This document shows positions 29,091 through 37,886 of a stretch of DNA of 64,000 nucleotides, in pieces (positions within the stretch are counted from its first letter, which is position 1; the number at the start of each line of letters is the position of its first letter). The DNA is from Caballeronia fortuita. Its GTDB lineage: Bacteria > Pseudomonadota > Gammaproteobacteria > Burkholderiales > Burkholderiaceae. The notes beneath the pieces are model-generated. The model made no database searches. It saw nothing but the letters and a program-made list of their open reading frames with translations, and was not told where the DNA came from. The stretch spans positions 248,001 through 312,000 of the forward strand of contig NZ_FCNX02000004.1 in the NCBI RefSeq assembly GCF_001544835.2. The letters run 5' to 3'. A program made the translations under genes and the position numbers.

Positions 29091-29711
29091 ATGAAGCGAA
29101 CGTTACTCCGCAGCGCGCTCTCCGTTTGCATGGCGATCCCCGCGCTCGCCGCTGCGCAAAAGCCTTTCGATTTTCGCGGACTGCCGCTCGGCATCGCGCT
29201 CGATGCGTTCCGCCGCGACGAACCCGCGCGCGCCACGCCGCCCGGCAGCGTCGCGGTATGCGACACGGACATCGAAGCGGCATCGCTCGGCATGGTGCTG
29301 CGCGATGCGCACAGCCTGAGCATCGCGTGCAAGTGGGCGCATCGCACGCAGACGGGCTGGAGCGCATCGCTGGCCGTCGTCGATGGCGTGCCCGCGCGCG
29401 ATCACGTGCTGCGCTTCATGGCGATGCCGGGCGATGCGTCGCCGCGGCTTTACCGGATGTCGTTCGTGATCGATGCACACGTCGCCGATGACTTCGCCAA
29501 CGGGCTGTCGTCGAGATTCGGACAAGGACGCGTCGAGCGCGCGAACGGCTATCGAACGCAAACGTGGGAGAACGCGACGAGTTCGATCACGCTGGAAGCG
29601 AACGGCGCGGCGGCGTCGGCGCGCGTGATCTATCGGCTCAAAGCGTATGAAGCGTGGCTGCGCGATACGACCGCCCGCTGGCGTCTTGCCGCCGTGCACG
29701 ACGCGCCCTGA
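29091..29711 (+). CDS. Exported hypothetical protein (206 aa)
   Basis: A signal peptide of about 22 residues (LSVCMAIPALAAAQ) followed by a roughly 180-residue periplasmic domain with PFDFRGLPLGIALDAFR at its start and two Cys in the first 100 residues. The opening resembles the STN-like or secretin-associated small domains, but no family can be named with confidence. It lies between the small lipoprotein (1 bp) and flgH (20 bp) in an apparent operon. Confidence 0.7.
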   Translation: MKRTLLRSALSVCMAIPALAAAQKPFDFRGLPLGIALDAFRRDEPARATPPGSVAVCDTDIEAASLGMVLRDAHSLSIACKWAHRTQTGWSASLAVVDGVPARDHVLRFMAMPGDASPRLYRMSFVIDAHVADDFANGLSSRFGQGRVERANGYRTQTWENATSSITLEANGAAASARVIYRLKAYEAWLRDTTARWRLAAVHDAP

Positions 29712-29731
29712 ATCGAAGGAGAGGATTGTTC

Positions 29732-30397
29732 ATGAAACTGGCGTCATTGCCTTGCGCGGTGCTCGTACTTGCCGCGTGCTCGTCATCGACGGAATCGCGC
29801 TCGATCGTCGAGATGCCCACGTATGCGCCGGCGGTCTCGCAGCCGGTCAACGTCAACACATTGGGCGCAATCTATCAGGCGGGATCGTCGGTGTCGCTTT
29901 ACGAGACATCGCGGGCGCAGAAGGTCGGCGACGTGTTGACGATCCGTCTGGCGGAGTCGTATCAAGGTAGCAATTCCGCCGATGCCGCCGCGAGCCGCGC
30001 GAGCAGCATCAGCGCCGAGGCCGCCGACAAGTCGAGCGGCGCGGCGGCGCGGCTTGCGCGCCTGTTCAACGTAGGCACGGCGGATACGTCGTTCAAGGGC
30101 AACGGCAAGACGAGCAATCTTTCGGCGATGAGCGGCACGCTCGCGGTGTCGGTGATCGGCGCGTTGCCGGGCGGCAATCTCGTCGTCGCGGGCGACAAGA
30201 TCATTGCGATGAGCGGCAATCAGGATCGTCTGCGCTTCTCGGGCATCGTGAATCCGAAGGATATCGAGGCGGGCAATTACGTCGCGTCGAACAAGGTCGC
30301 GAATGCGCGCATCGAACAGGCGGGCGTCGGCATGCTCGCCGACTCGACGACGATGGGCTGGCTGCAACGGCTGTTTATGAATGTGCTGACGTTCTGA
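29732..30397 (+). CDS. flgH: Flagellar L-ring protein, orphan copy
   Basis: A 221-residue lipoprotein with lipobox LAAC16. FlgH hallmarks follow: GAIYQAGSSVSLYETSRAQK, VGDVLTIRLAESYQGSNSA, the FKGNGKTSNLSAMSGTLAV middle and the conserved GIVNPKDIEAGNYVASNKVA-NARIEQAGVG ending. FlgH forms the outer-membrane bushing of the flagellar rod. No other flagellar gene is in the window, so this copy is isolated or has another role. It is convergent with the response regulator at 30409. Confidence 0.9.
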   Translation: MKLASLPCAVLVLAACSSSTESRSIVEMPTYAPAVSQPVNVNTLGAIYQAGSSVSLYETSRAQKVGDVLTIRLAESYQGSNSADAAASRASSISAEAADKSSGAAARLARLFNVGTADTSFKGNGKTSNLSAMSGTLAVSVIGALPGGNLVVAGDKIIAMSGNQDRLRFSGIVNPKDIEAGNYVASNKVANARIEQAGVGMLADSTTMGWLQRLFMNVLTF

Positions 30398-30408
30398 CGT
30401 TGCGCCAG

Positions 30409-31158
30409 CTACGCTTGCGCGCACGCCGCAATGCGTCCGGCCGCCGTTGGATCGCCGTGCGGCACGAAAATATAGCCTTGGCCCCACACGGTCTGCACAT
30501 AGCGCGGTTCCGACGGATCGATTTCGAGCAGACGACGCAGACGCCAGATCGCGACATCGAGACTGCGATCGCGATGCGCGCCGTTGCCGCGCATCTTCTC
30601 GTTGAGCTCGGCGCGCGTGAGCACGACCATCGCGTTCTTCACGAGCGTCTTGAGCAGCGCGAATTCGCCCGAACGCAACGCGATGCGCTCGCCGCCGCGG
30701 CGCAATTCGCGCGCGCCGAAGTCCACTTCGAACGGGCCGAAGCGATACGCAGGGCGCATCTCGGGCGCGCTCGCCGCATGGGAAGGCGCGGGCTCGCGGC
30801 GACGCAGGATCGTGCGGATGCGCGCGAGCAGTTCGCGCGGATCGAAGGGCTTGCCGAGATAATCGTCCGCACCGAGTTCGAGGCCGATCACGCGATCGAG
30901 CACGTCCGAGCGCGCCGTCAGAAGAATCACGGGAATATCGTCGCGGGCGTTGCGCAATTCACGTAACGCGCTGATGCCGTCCTTGCCGGGCATCATCACG
31001 TCGAGGACGACCATCGCGGGGCGCTCGGCCTGCACGCGGCGCTTCAGTTCCGTGCCGTCGCTGAGAACGGAGACATCGAAGCCATGCTGCTGCAGATAAT
31101 CGCGGACATGGTCGCGTACGACGGGATCGTCGTCGACCATCAGTACATGTGGTGTCAT
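30409..31158 (-). CDS. OmpR-family response regulator (paralogue A)
   Basis: A 249-residue regulator with an N-terminal receiver (phospho-acceptor Asp53 in VVLDVMMPGKDG, Thr81, Lys103 in YLGKPFDP) and a C-terminal winged HTH (LTRAELNEKMRGNG, SLDVAIWRLRRLLE, VQTVWGQGYIF). It is divergent from a close paralogue at 31403. No kinase gene follows it on this strand, so its partner is either the 32137 kinase or encoded elsewhere. Confidence 0.9.
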   Translation of the reverse strand: MTPHVLMVDDDPVVRDHVRDYLQQHGFDVSVLSDGTELKRRVQAERPAMVVLDVMMPGKDGISALRELRNARDDIPVILLTARSDVLDRVIGLELGADDYLGKPFDPRELLARIRTILRRREPAPSHAASAPEMRPAYRFGPFEVDFGARELRRGGERIALRSGEFALLKTLVKNAMVVLTRAELNEKMRGNGAHRDRSLDVAIWRLRRLLEIDPSEPRYVQTVWGQGYIFVPHGDPTAAGRIAACAQA

Positions 31159-31402
31159 CCGCGAATTCTAAGCGCAAGGCAAACGCCATCGCGCCGGTCG
31201 CGAACTTACCGTTTCTTTCCGTTACGGCGTGTTTCACCGGTTGGTACATAGCCGCTTCTCGCGCGTGCGAGGCTCCGCGCGGAAATAGCACGCGCGTGCA
31301 GCGCCGGTTCATCGGCTGAAAGACGCATGCGGTAAGAATCCGTAATGTCGCGCCGGACGTGCGACGCGCGGTAAGGGTTTTGTGTACGAATAGAATTTTG
31401 GG

Positions 31403-32131
31403 ATGTCTACATCGGTTCTCATCGTCGACGACGATCCCGCGGTGCGCGACCTGTTGCGCCATTTCTTCAACGCCCAGGGCATCGACGTTTCCGTGCTGCA
31501 CGACGGCGCCGGGCTGCGCCGCAGGCTCGAACTCGAACGTCCGTCCATCGTCGTGCTCGACATCATGATGCCGGAGACCGACGGCCTGCGCGCGCTGCGC
31601 GATCTTCGCGCGGCGGGCGAGGACATTCCGGTGATCTTCGTGACCGGTTGCGACAGCGTGCCGCAAAAGATCGCGGGACTGCAATCCGGCGCCGACGACT
31701 ATCTCGCCAAGCCGTTCGATCCGCATGAACTGCTCGCGCGCATCGAAGCCGTGCTGCGGCGGCGCGCCGTCGCGCCGAGCCGGCCGGAGCCCGCGCCGCG
31801 CGAACGTTTCGGGCGCTTCGAGGTGGACTTCGTGACGCGCTCGCTGCTGCGCGGCGACGAACGCATCGCGTTGCGCGACAGCGAGTTCGCGCTGCTCAAG
31901 GTCTTCATCAAGCATCCGTACAAGGTGCTGTCGCGCGTGCTGATCCACGATCTCGTGCATCGCGACGAACTGCCTTTCCGCGATCGCGGCCTCGACGTGC
32001 CGATCTGGAGGCTGCGCCGTCTCATCGAGGACGATCCGTCGCATCCGCGACATGTGCAGACGGTGCGCGGCCAGGGCTATGTGTTCGTTCCCGACGCGGA
32101 CGCCGCCGAGACCGACTGGACCGGAGCCTGA
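31403..32131 (+). CDS. OmpR-family response regulator (paralogue B)
   Basis: A 242-residue regulator with Asp53 (VVLDIMMPETDG), Thr81 and Lys103 (YLAKPFDP), the same numbering as the 30409 product. The C-terminal winged HTH contains LSRVLIHDLVH, GLDVPIWRLRRLIE and VQTVRGQGYVFVP. It is 5 bp upstream of the histidine kinase and clearly its cognate regulator. The 244-bp divergent gap to paralogue A may hold promoters for both. Confidence 0.92.
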   Translation: MSTSVLIVDDDPAVRDLLRHFFNAQGIDVSVLHDGAGLRRRLELERPSIVVLDIMMPETDGLRALRDLRAAGEDIPVIFVTGCDSVPQKIAGLQSGADDYLAKPFDPHELLARIEAVLRRRAVAPSRPEPAPRERFGRFEVDFVTRSLLRGDERIALRDSEFALLKVFIKHPYKVLSRVLIHDLVHRDELPFRDRGLDVPIWRLRRLIEDDPSHPRHVQTVRGQGYVFVPDADAAETDWTGA

Positions 32132-32136
32132 GCCGC

Positions 32137-33444
32137 ATGCGTTCGCTTTGCTGGCGGTTCGTGCGCCGTGCGCGCGGTTTTATCGACTCGCTGTTCGGCC
32201 GCATGGCGATCGCGTCGATTTGCGTGCTGGTCACGCTGCAGGTCGGCTGGTTCGCGATTCTCCATGTGCAAGGTCCGCACAAGGAAGCCGATGGTTACGC
32301 GCGCGCGCTTCTGATCGTGCTCGAAGCGGCGCATAACGATGTGGCGCTCGGCGGACGGCTCATGCGCGAGACGCGCGTGCATATCGTGCCGGTGTGGAAC
32401 ATGCCCGAGGGGCTCTCGTTGCGCGATCCGGCGAAGACGCGTCACGGACATCTCGCGCGCCAGCTCGCCAGCCGCCTGCCGAACGGGACGCAGATCGCCA
32501 TCGATAGCGATGCGCACAACAAATCGCGGCTCTGGGTGCGCTATCCCGACAGCAACGTGTGGATCGTCGCGCCGATCGATTTGCCGCCGCCCGCGCCGTT
32601 CATGACCGAAGGCGTCGTGCTGCTCGCGGGCGCGCTCGTGCTCTCGCTCATCGCGACATGGCAGTTGCAGCGGCCGCTCGCGCGTGTGGCGCAGGCCGCG
32701 CGGCGCTTTGGCGGCGGCGAGCGGCCGGTGCCCATCGAGGAGAATGGGCCGCGCGAGTTGCGCGAATTGATCGGCGCATTCAATCAGATGATGAAGAAGC
32801 TCACCGATACCGACGACGACCGCGCCGTGATGCTCGCCGGCATCGCGCACGATCTGAAGGCGCCGCTCACGCGTCTGTCGCTGCGCGCAAGCGTGCTCGC
32901 GAAGGACGAGCGCGAGCGCGCGCACTTTCTGCGCGACATCGATTCAATGACGCGCATCGTGCAGCAGTTTCTCGAATTCGCGGGGCGTTCGCCGGCGCAG
33001 AGTTCGCAGACTCGCGTCGATGCGTTCATCGCGGAGCAGTTCGCATCGCCCGAAGATGGCGACGTGCCGTTGTTCGCGCTGTCGCTCGAGGCGGGCGATG
33101 CGCTTCGCCTGCCTCGCACGTTCATCGACCGTCTGATGACCAATCTCGTCGACAACGCGCTCGAATACGGCGAGCCTCCCGTCGAAATCCGCACAGCGCG
33201 GCAGGACGGCGAATGGCTGATCGAAGTGCGCGACCACGGCCCCGGCATTCCCGACGAGCGTCTCGACGAAGCGCTGCGGCCCTTCGTGCGGCTCGATCCC
33301 GCGCGCGGCGGCAACGGGCATTGCGGGCTCGGGCTCACCATCGTCGATCGTCTTGCGCGCGAGCAGCGCGGCCGCTGCGAGATCGGCAACGCCGGGAGCG
33401 GCGGGCTGATCGTGCGCATCGTCATTCCCATTGAAGAAACATGA
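32137..33444 (+). CDS. Sensor histidine kinase
   Basis: A 435-residue inner-membrane kinase. TM1 spans about residues 23-45, a periplasmic sensor follows, TM2 is about 156-176, then HAMP, then the dimerisation/phosphoacceptor domain with His238 (GIAHDLKAPLTRLSLR). The ATP-binding domain has the N box RLMTNLVDNALEYG, G1 DHGPGIPD and G2 CGLGLTIVDR. This is an EnvZ-like architecture with an ordinary DLKAP rather than DLRTP. The stop overlaps the start of the phosphatase-like gene by 4 bp. Confidence 0.92.
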   Translation: MRSLCWRFVRRARGFIDSLFGRMAIASICVLVTLQVGWFAILHVQGPHKEADGYARALLIVLEAAHNDVALGGRLMRETRVHIVPVWNMPEGLSLRDPAKTRHGHLARQLASRLPNGTQIAIDSDAHNKSRLWVRYPDSNVWIVAPIDLPPPAPFMTEGVVLLAGALVLSLIATWQLQRPLARVAQAARRFGGGERPVPIEENGPRELRELIGAFNQMMKKLTDTDDDRAVMLAGIAHDLKAPLTRLSLRASVLAKDERERAHFLRDIDSMTRIVQQFLEFAGRSPAQSSQTRVDAFIAEQFASPEDGDVPLFALSLEAGDALRLPRTFIDRLMTNLVDNALEYGEPPVEIRTARQDGEWLIEVRDHGPGIPDERLDEALRPFVRLDPARGGNGHCGLGLTIVDRLAREQRGRCEIGNAGSGGLIVRIVIPIEET

Positions 33445-34334
33445 AGCCTGCTTCGACCTTGCGCGCCGCCGATATGTCGCGCCGCGCGTTCATTGGCAGC
33501 GGCGCGCGCGTCGCGTTGCTATCGACGACGCTCGGTGCGGGCGCGTTGCTCTCCGCGTGCGGCGGCGCGAACGACGAACAGAGCGCGATGGAAACGCCTG
33601 CGCTGCCGTCCGTCGAAAACTTTCGCGACGTGGCAGGCGTGGGCGAGGGCTATCCGACCGTCGATGGCGGCCGCTTGCGCCGCGGCGTGTTCTTTCGCTC
33701 GGGCGCGCTCACGCCCGACGATGCCGATACGGCGTTGCTCGCACGTTTCTCGCTGCGCATGGTGCACGATCTGCGCGCGGTGGCCGAGGCATCGCTTGCG
33801 CCCGATCGCGTGCCATCGGGCGCGGTGCGCGAGACGCACGAGATCGCGCCGATCGACGCCGCCGCCGCGATGCCCGCCGATGCGTCGGCGGCAAGCGCAT
33901 GGATGAACGCGCGTCAGCGTCAACTCGTCACCGATCCGGCAGCGCGCCTGCAATTCGGCCTGCTGCTTACGCGGCTCGCGCGTGTTTCAGGCGCGCAGGT
34001 GTTTCATGGCACGGCGGGCAAGGATCGCACGGGCTGGGCGGCGGCGTTGCTGCTTTCCATCGCGGGCGTGCCGCTCGACGTCATCATTCAGGACTATCTG
34101 CTGACGAACACCGTGGCGCAGACGCGGATCGACGCGCGCATCGGGGCGCACGCGACGCGGCTCGCAACGAACGCGCAAACGGTCGCGCCGCTCTATCAAG
34201 CGCAAAGCGCGACGATCGAAGCGGCGTTCGACGAGATGAATCGTCAGTTCGGAACGTTGAACAACTATCTAGCGCAGGGTTTGTCGATGGCTTCTGCCGA
34301 CGTGACGATGTTGCGGACGAAGCTCGTCGTCTGA
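33441..34334 (+). CDS. Tat/lipoprotein tyrosine-phosphatase homologue lacking the catalytic Cys
   Basis: A 297-residue protein. SRRAFIG (residues 13-19) is a twin-arginine motif and LSAC40 a lipobox, so it is likely exported folded and lipid-anchored. The rest matches the DSP/PtpB-like phosphatase fold (NFRDVAGVGEGYPTVDG, then VFHGTAGKDRTGWAAALLLS). In this family the loop is HCxxGKDRTG; here position 190 is Gly, codon GGC, one base from TGC. Arg196 and the rest are intact. It overlaps the kinase gene by 4 bp, so it belongs to the two-component operon. Confidence 0.85.
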   Translation: MKPASTLRAADMSRRAFIGSGARVALLSTTLGAGALLSACGGANDEQSAMETPALPSVENFRDVAGVGEGYPTVDGGRLRRGVFFRSGALTPDDADTALLARFSLRMVHDLRAVAEASLAPDRVPSGAVRETHEIAPIDAAAAMPADASAASAWMNARQRQLVTDPAARLQFGLLLTRLARVSGAQVFHGTAGKDRTGWAAALLLSIAGVPLDVIIQDYLLTNTVAQTRIDARIGAHATRLATNAQTVAPLYQAQSATIEAAFDEMNRQFGTLNNYLAQGLSMASADVTMLRTKLVV

Positions 34335-34344
34335 TCGCGCGTTG

Positions 34345-34380
34345 AAAAAAAACGGCTCGCCAGAAAAACGCAGGCGAGCC
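34345..34380 (-). terminator. Rho-independent terminator (minus strand)
   Basis: Arms GGCTCGCC at 34354-34361 and GGCGAGCC at 34373-34380 form an 8-bp GC-rich stem with an 11-nt loop. On the minus strand it is followed by eight T residues (34352 to 34345). It lies 96 bp beyond the end of the lipoprotein gene at 34476 and would also face the converging phosphatase operon. Confidence 0.85.
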
Positions 34381-34475
34381 GCAAGAGGGATCGGTCAACA
34401 GCTACAGCGACGGCAGATTAGCACCGGTTCCATGCGCGAATCGGCATCGGAAAGATGCCGTAAGGAAAGCGGCCG

Positions 34476-35006
34476 TTACTGTGTGCGGGAGACCACCATG
34501 CGGCCGATGAGCGCCTCCAGCTTTTGCCGCGCGCCCGCGAAACGATCGATGTTCAGACCATTGGTGTCGTAGCGTGCGCTGACGAGAATTTGCCCTTGCC
34601 GCAGGAGCGTCAGATCGATCGCCTTCAGATAAGGCATGGGCTCGGCGCTGAAGGCGTGACGGTCCCAGCTCGTCGTCGCGCCGTAGACGAGCATCGCCTC
34701 GCAGCCGGGCGGCGACGTGCCGGGGTTATAGACCGTCGAATTCACGCCGCGCCGTTGTAATGCGCCCTGCAGCACGGGCACGAAGTCGTCCGTCGTGACG
34801 CTCTGATTCAACTCGATGCATACGGATCGCAGCGAGGCGGGCGAGCCCGTCACCGATGTCGGCGACGAATAGCTCGATGCAACCGTGAAGCCCGCTTGCA
34901 CCAGTGAGCCGGCGGCATCGGCGGCGGTGATCAGCGTCCACGTGCAGCCGGAGAGCGCGCCGGCGCACGCCGCAGAAAGCGCACGAGCGATGAGTTTGCT
35001 GGGCAT
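34476..35006 (-). CDS. Lipoprotein of unknown function (176 aa)
   Basis: A signal peptide with lipobox LSGC21, then ALPQ-poor text of a small globular domain: SVCIELNQSVTTDDFVPVLQ, STVYNPGTSPPGCEAMLVYG and LRQGQILVSARYDTNGLN. The 150-residue mature part with an amphipathic C-terminal helix is typical of DUF4136-like envelope lipoproteins, but no family is firmly recognised. It stands alone and is followed by a strong terminator. Confidence 0.68.
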   Translation of the reverse strand: MPSKLIARALSAACAGALSGCTWTLITAADAAGSLVQAGFTVASSYSSPTSVTGSPASLRSVCIELNQSVTTDDFVPVLQGALQRRGVNSTVYNPGTSPPGCEAMLVYGATTSWDRHAFSAEPMPYLKAIDLTLLRQGQILVSARYDTNGLNIDRFAGARQKLEALIGRMVVSRTQ

Positions 35007-35179
35007 GGGCGTCGTGTCGAAGGAAGATGCGCGGTGTGTCGACAGCCGACATCACGCACGAACATCTTCCCGCGATGCTCCGCCGTTCGATAGGCGGAGC
35101 ACGGCGCCAAACCGTCGAGTTGTTTCCAGGTATTAACGAGCATCGAACGACGACACCTGCGTTGCAGATGCCGCCGTCG

Positions 35180-36250
35180 TTACATCGGATGGCCTTGAAC
35201 GAAGTTCTTGTACGCCCAGTAAGCGGGCTTCTTCGTGCTGCCGTCGTTCTGGACGAGACCGTAGGCGCCTTCGCTGTCGTCGTAGAGCTGGAAGGCCTGG
35301 ATCGACTGGATGTTGTACTTCGATGCCACGCTCGCGAATTGCGCCATCATCAGATTGCCGGTGATGTAGTTCGCGATCTGGCTATACGAGCCGAAGTCGG
35401 GACGCACGCCGAATTCGCTGATCCACACCGGCTTGCCCATGTCGTGCAGAAACTGGAGCACGTCATGGCATCCCGTGCCGCCGCATGCGTGCGTCATGTC
35501 ACCCTGGCTCGAATACCAGTGCCACGACGTGATGTCCCAGCTCACGGCCGGATGGCCCCAGGTGCCGTCGGGCTGCGAACCATCGGCAAGCATCTGGAAG
35601 AACGCGGTATGCAGCCATGTTCCGCCCAGCACGATCTTCGCCGAGCCATCGACGGATTTCACGCCTGCGATCATCCCGCGAATCGCGCCGCGCGCGAGCA
35701 TGTACGACCAGTTGTTGTACTGATACCAGACCGTTCCGTCGACGTTGCCGATAAGCGCCTTCGCCTCCAGTTCGTTGCCGACTTCGTAATACTTGTAGCG
35801 ATAGCTATTCGCCGTTTGCTGGCCGAGCTTGAATCCCGCGTCGTACGCTTCGTCCTCGCTGTCGTAGTTGAGGTTCATGAGAATCACGGGATACATCGTG
35901 ATGCCGGCGTCTTCCATCGTCTTGGCGATGCCCGCGACCATGTTCGCCGATGTCTGGCTGTACACGTCGTTGCGATAGATCGTTGCGCCCAGTTCCTGCA
36001 ATTGCGCAAGCTGCGTCTGCGCGCTCGTGACGTCGTATGCGCCGCCGTTGCTGTTATGGCCGTTCACGCCGTAAAAGATCGAGCCGCTGCCGTTAGCGGC
36101 CTTCGCGGTGGACTCGGGCGCCGTGGCGCTCTTCGCGGACGCAGCCGTATCGGCGGGGTCGTCGCTGCCGCCGCACGCGGCGAGCGTCATGCTCGCGACG
36201 AGTGCCGCAAGCATGGATCGTGATAACAGGGATGCAGTTCTGAAGTTCAT
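35180..36250 (-). CDS. Exported clan GH-A glycoside hydrolase-like lipoprotein
   Basis: A 356-residue protein with lipobox LAAC26 and a Ser/Ala/Thr linker to about residue 55. The (beta/alpha)8 features are an acid/base Glu in YYEVGNELEAKAL and a nucleophile Glu in KPVWISEFGVRPD, the usual pair of clan GH-A (GH5/GH39-like). Trp- and Tyr-rich segments (WDITSWHWYSSQG) would line a sugar cleft. The start at 36250 is preferred to an upstream in-frame codon at 36292 because it begins the signal peptide. No polysaccharide locus is adjacent. Confidence 0.75.
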   Translation of the reverse strand: MNFRTASLLSRSMLAALVASMTLAACGGSDDPADTAASAKSATAPESTAKAANGSGSIFYGVNGHNSNGGAYDVTSAQTQLAQLQELGATIYRNDVYSQTSANMVAGIAKTMEDAGITMYPVILMNLNYDSEDEAYDAGFKLGQQTANSYRYKYYEVGNELEAKALIGNVDGTVWYQYNNWSYMLARGAIRGMIAGVKSVDGSAKIVLGGTWLHTAFFQMLADGSQPDGTWGHPAVSWDITSWHWYSSQGDMTHACGGTGCHDVLQFLHDMGKPVWISEFGVRPDFGSYSQIANYITGNLMMAQFASVASKYNIQSIQAFQLYDDSEGAYGLVQNDGSTKKPAYWAYKNFVQGHPM

Positions 36251-36902
36251 GGCGATAAGTATGACTAACGGAGATGCGCGTGTTCGCGACATTCAGAAGA
36301 TGCGCCGAAGGCCCGCATTCAGCGATGGACGAAACGAAGCGCATATCGGTCACGCAGCACTGGGCAACCGATGCAGTTGAAAGGCTTCGTTAGTGATCCG
36401 AATGACTGGCTCAGGATGGATTCCGTACCGGGCGCAAGACGGTGCGCCGCGGCAGCCGAGACAGTGCGGATTCGCTGAAGCAATGACGGACACACGTTCG
36501 ACATGCATCCGAAGCGGGGCCGCCGGTCAAATGAATGGCGAGCGCTCGATGATGACCCGCGCACTTCGCGTCGCGCCGGTCATCGGTAACATGTGCAGCG
36601 AATGCGTTTTGATGACGTCAAAATTTCTGACGATGACGCGAACAAAGCCGCGCCCCGACACAAACGCTGCCGGGATCGATTCAGCGGGGAAAGGTTACTT
36701 TGTTCTGATGTGGATGTAAACCCGACAGCAGAAAAAACATCTTGCCGATAACAAGATTTCGAACAGTCCCTTCTTCCTTTTATCGTTTTGAGCGCAGCCG
36801 TTTCTATGTTCGTGCCGGCACACGGCGACGCTTCGTTTTCGGCTTTGCGCGCTAACTGTTCTTCTCCGCCAGATACGCAATAACGCGGCCGATTCCGAGC
36901 AC
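36251..36902. other. Gene-poor 652-bp interval
   Basis: No convincing coding frame: the open frames lack a ribosome site and have no coherent domain text. Local GC drops around 36700-36800. A weak hairpin, ATCTTG at 36739-36744 with CAAGAT at 36752-36757, preceded on the plus strand by six A residues, could terminate yghU transcription on the minus strand. The promoter of the GH gene should lie at the left end. Confidence 0.4.
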
Positions 36903-37778
36903 TTACTTCTCCGCGACGATCTTGTCCTGCGTTTGTGTATCGAAGTCCGACGCATCGTGGCGCTCGTGCAACTGGCTCGAAGGCTCGCCGAACGTGCGAT
37001 TCACCATGCGTCCGCGCTGCACGGCGGGACGTTTGCCGATCGTATCCGCCCAGCGGCGCACGTGCGCGTATTCATGCACGGAAAGAAACTCGGCCGCGTT
37101 ATAAAGCCAGCCGTTCACGAGGCCGCCATACCAGGGGAAGATCGCAATATCGGCGATGGTGTAATCGTCACCGGCGATGTATGCGCTATTCGCGAGACGC
37201 TTGTCGAGCACGTCGAGTTGACGCTTCACTTCCATTGCAAAGCGGTCGATCGGATATTCCATCTTGCTCGGCGCATACGCATAGAAGTGGCCGAATCCGC
37301 CGCCAAGATAAGGCGCGCTGCCCATCTGCCAGAAAAGCCACGACAGACATTCGGCGCGCTTCGCCGGATCCGTCGGCACGAGCGCGGCGAACTTCTCCGC
37401 GAGATAAAGCAGGATCGCACCGGACTCGAAGACGCGCACGGGCGTCGCGCCGCTGCGATCCATGAGCGCGGGAATTTTCGAATTCGGATTGACATCGACG
37501 AAGCCGCTGCCGAACTGATCGCCATCGCCGATTCGAATCAGCCACGCGTCGTACTCCGCGCCGCGATGACCGAGCGCGAGCAACTCTTCGAGCATGATGG
37601 TGACTTTCACGCCGTTGGGTGTAGCGAGCGAATATAGCTGCAACGGATGATGTCCTACCGGCAAGGCTTTTTCATGCGTCGGTCCGGAGACCGGCCGGTT
37701 GATGTTGGCGAAGTGTCCGCCGTTTTCCTTACTCCACGTCCACACGGCAGGCGGCACGTACTCGGGCAATGCGCTCAT
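36903..37778 (-). CDS. yghU: Glutathione-dependent disulfide-bond oxidoreductase, YghU-type GST
   Basis: A 291-residue protein nearly collinear with E. coli YghU: VWTWSKENGGHFANINRPVS, then HHPLQLYSLATPNGVKVTIM with the Thr-Pro-Asn-Gly glutathione site, and RMVNRTFGEPSSQLHERHDA at the end. These enzymes bind two glutathiones and act as disulfide reductases or peroxidases. A TetR gene is divergent 108 bp away and is its likely regulator. The encapsulin-peroxidase operon downstream points to a shared oxidative-stress theme (inference). Confidence 0.94.
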   Translation of the reverse strand: MSALPEYVPPAVWTWSKENGGHFANINRPVSGPTHEKALPVGHHPLQLYSLATPNGVKVTIMLEELLALGHRGAEYDAWLIRIGDGDQFGSGFVDVNPNSKIPALMDRSGATPVRVFESGAILLYLAEKFAALVPTDPAKRAECLSWLFWQMGSAPYLGGGFGHFYAYAPSKMEYPIDRFAMEVKRQLDVLDKRLANSAYIAGDDYTIADIAIFPWYGGLVNGWLYNAAEFLSVHEYAHVRRWADTIGKRPAVQRGRMVNRTFGEPSSQLHERHDASDFDTQTQDKIVAEK

Positions 37779-37886
37779 GCGTCACCCTCCTTCGCAAGAT
37801 GATTTCGCACGAGGTTATCAGGTCGCCCGCAAACATGCTTGACCGGCCTTTGTACAATCGGCGCTGCCCGTCACGAGATAAAACGA

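Noticed and set aside
36393..36719. 108-codon plus-strand frame in the gene-poor gap
   Set aside because: Met/Thr-rich without domain text, no ribosome site, no neighbour context.
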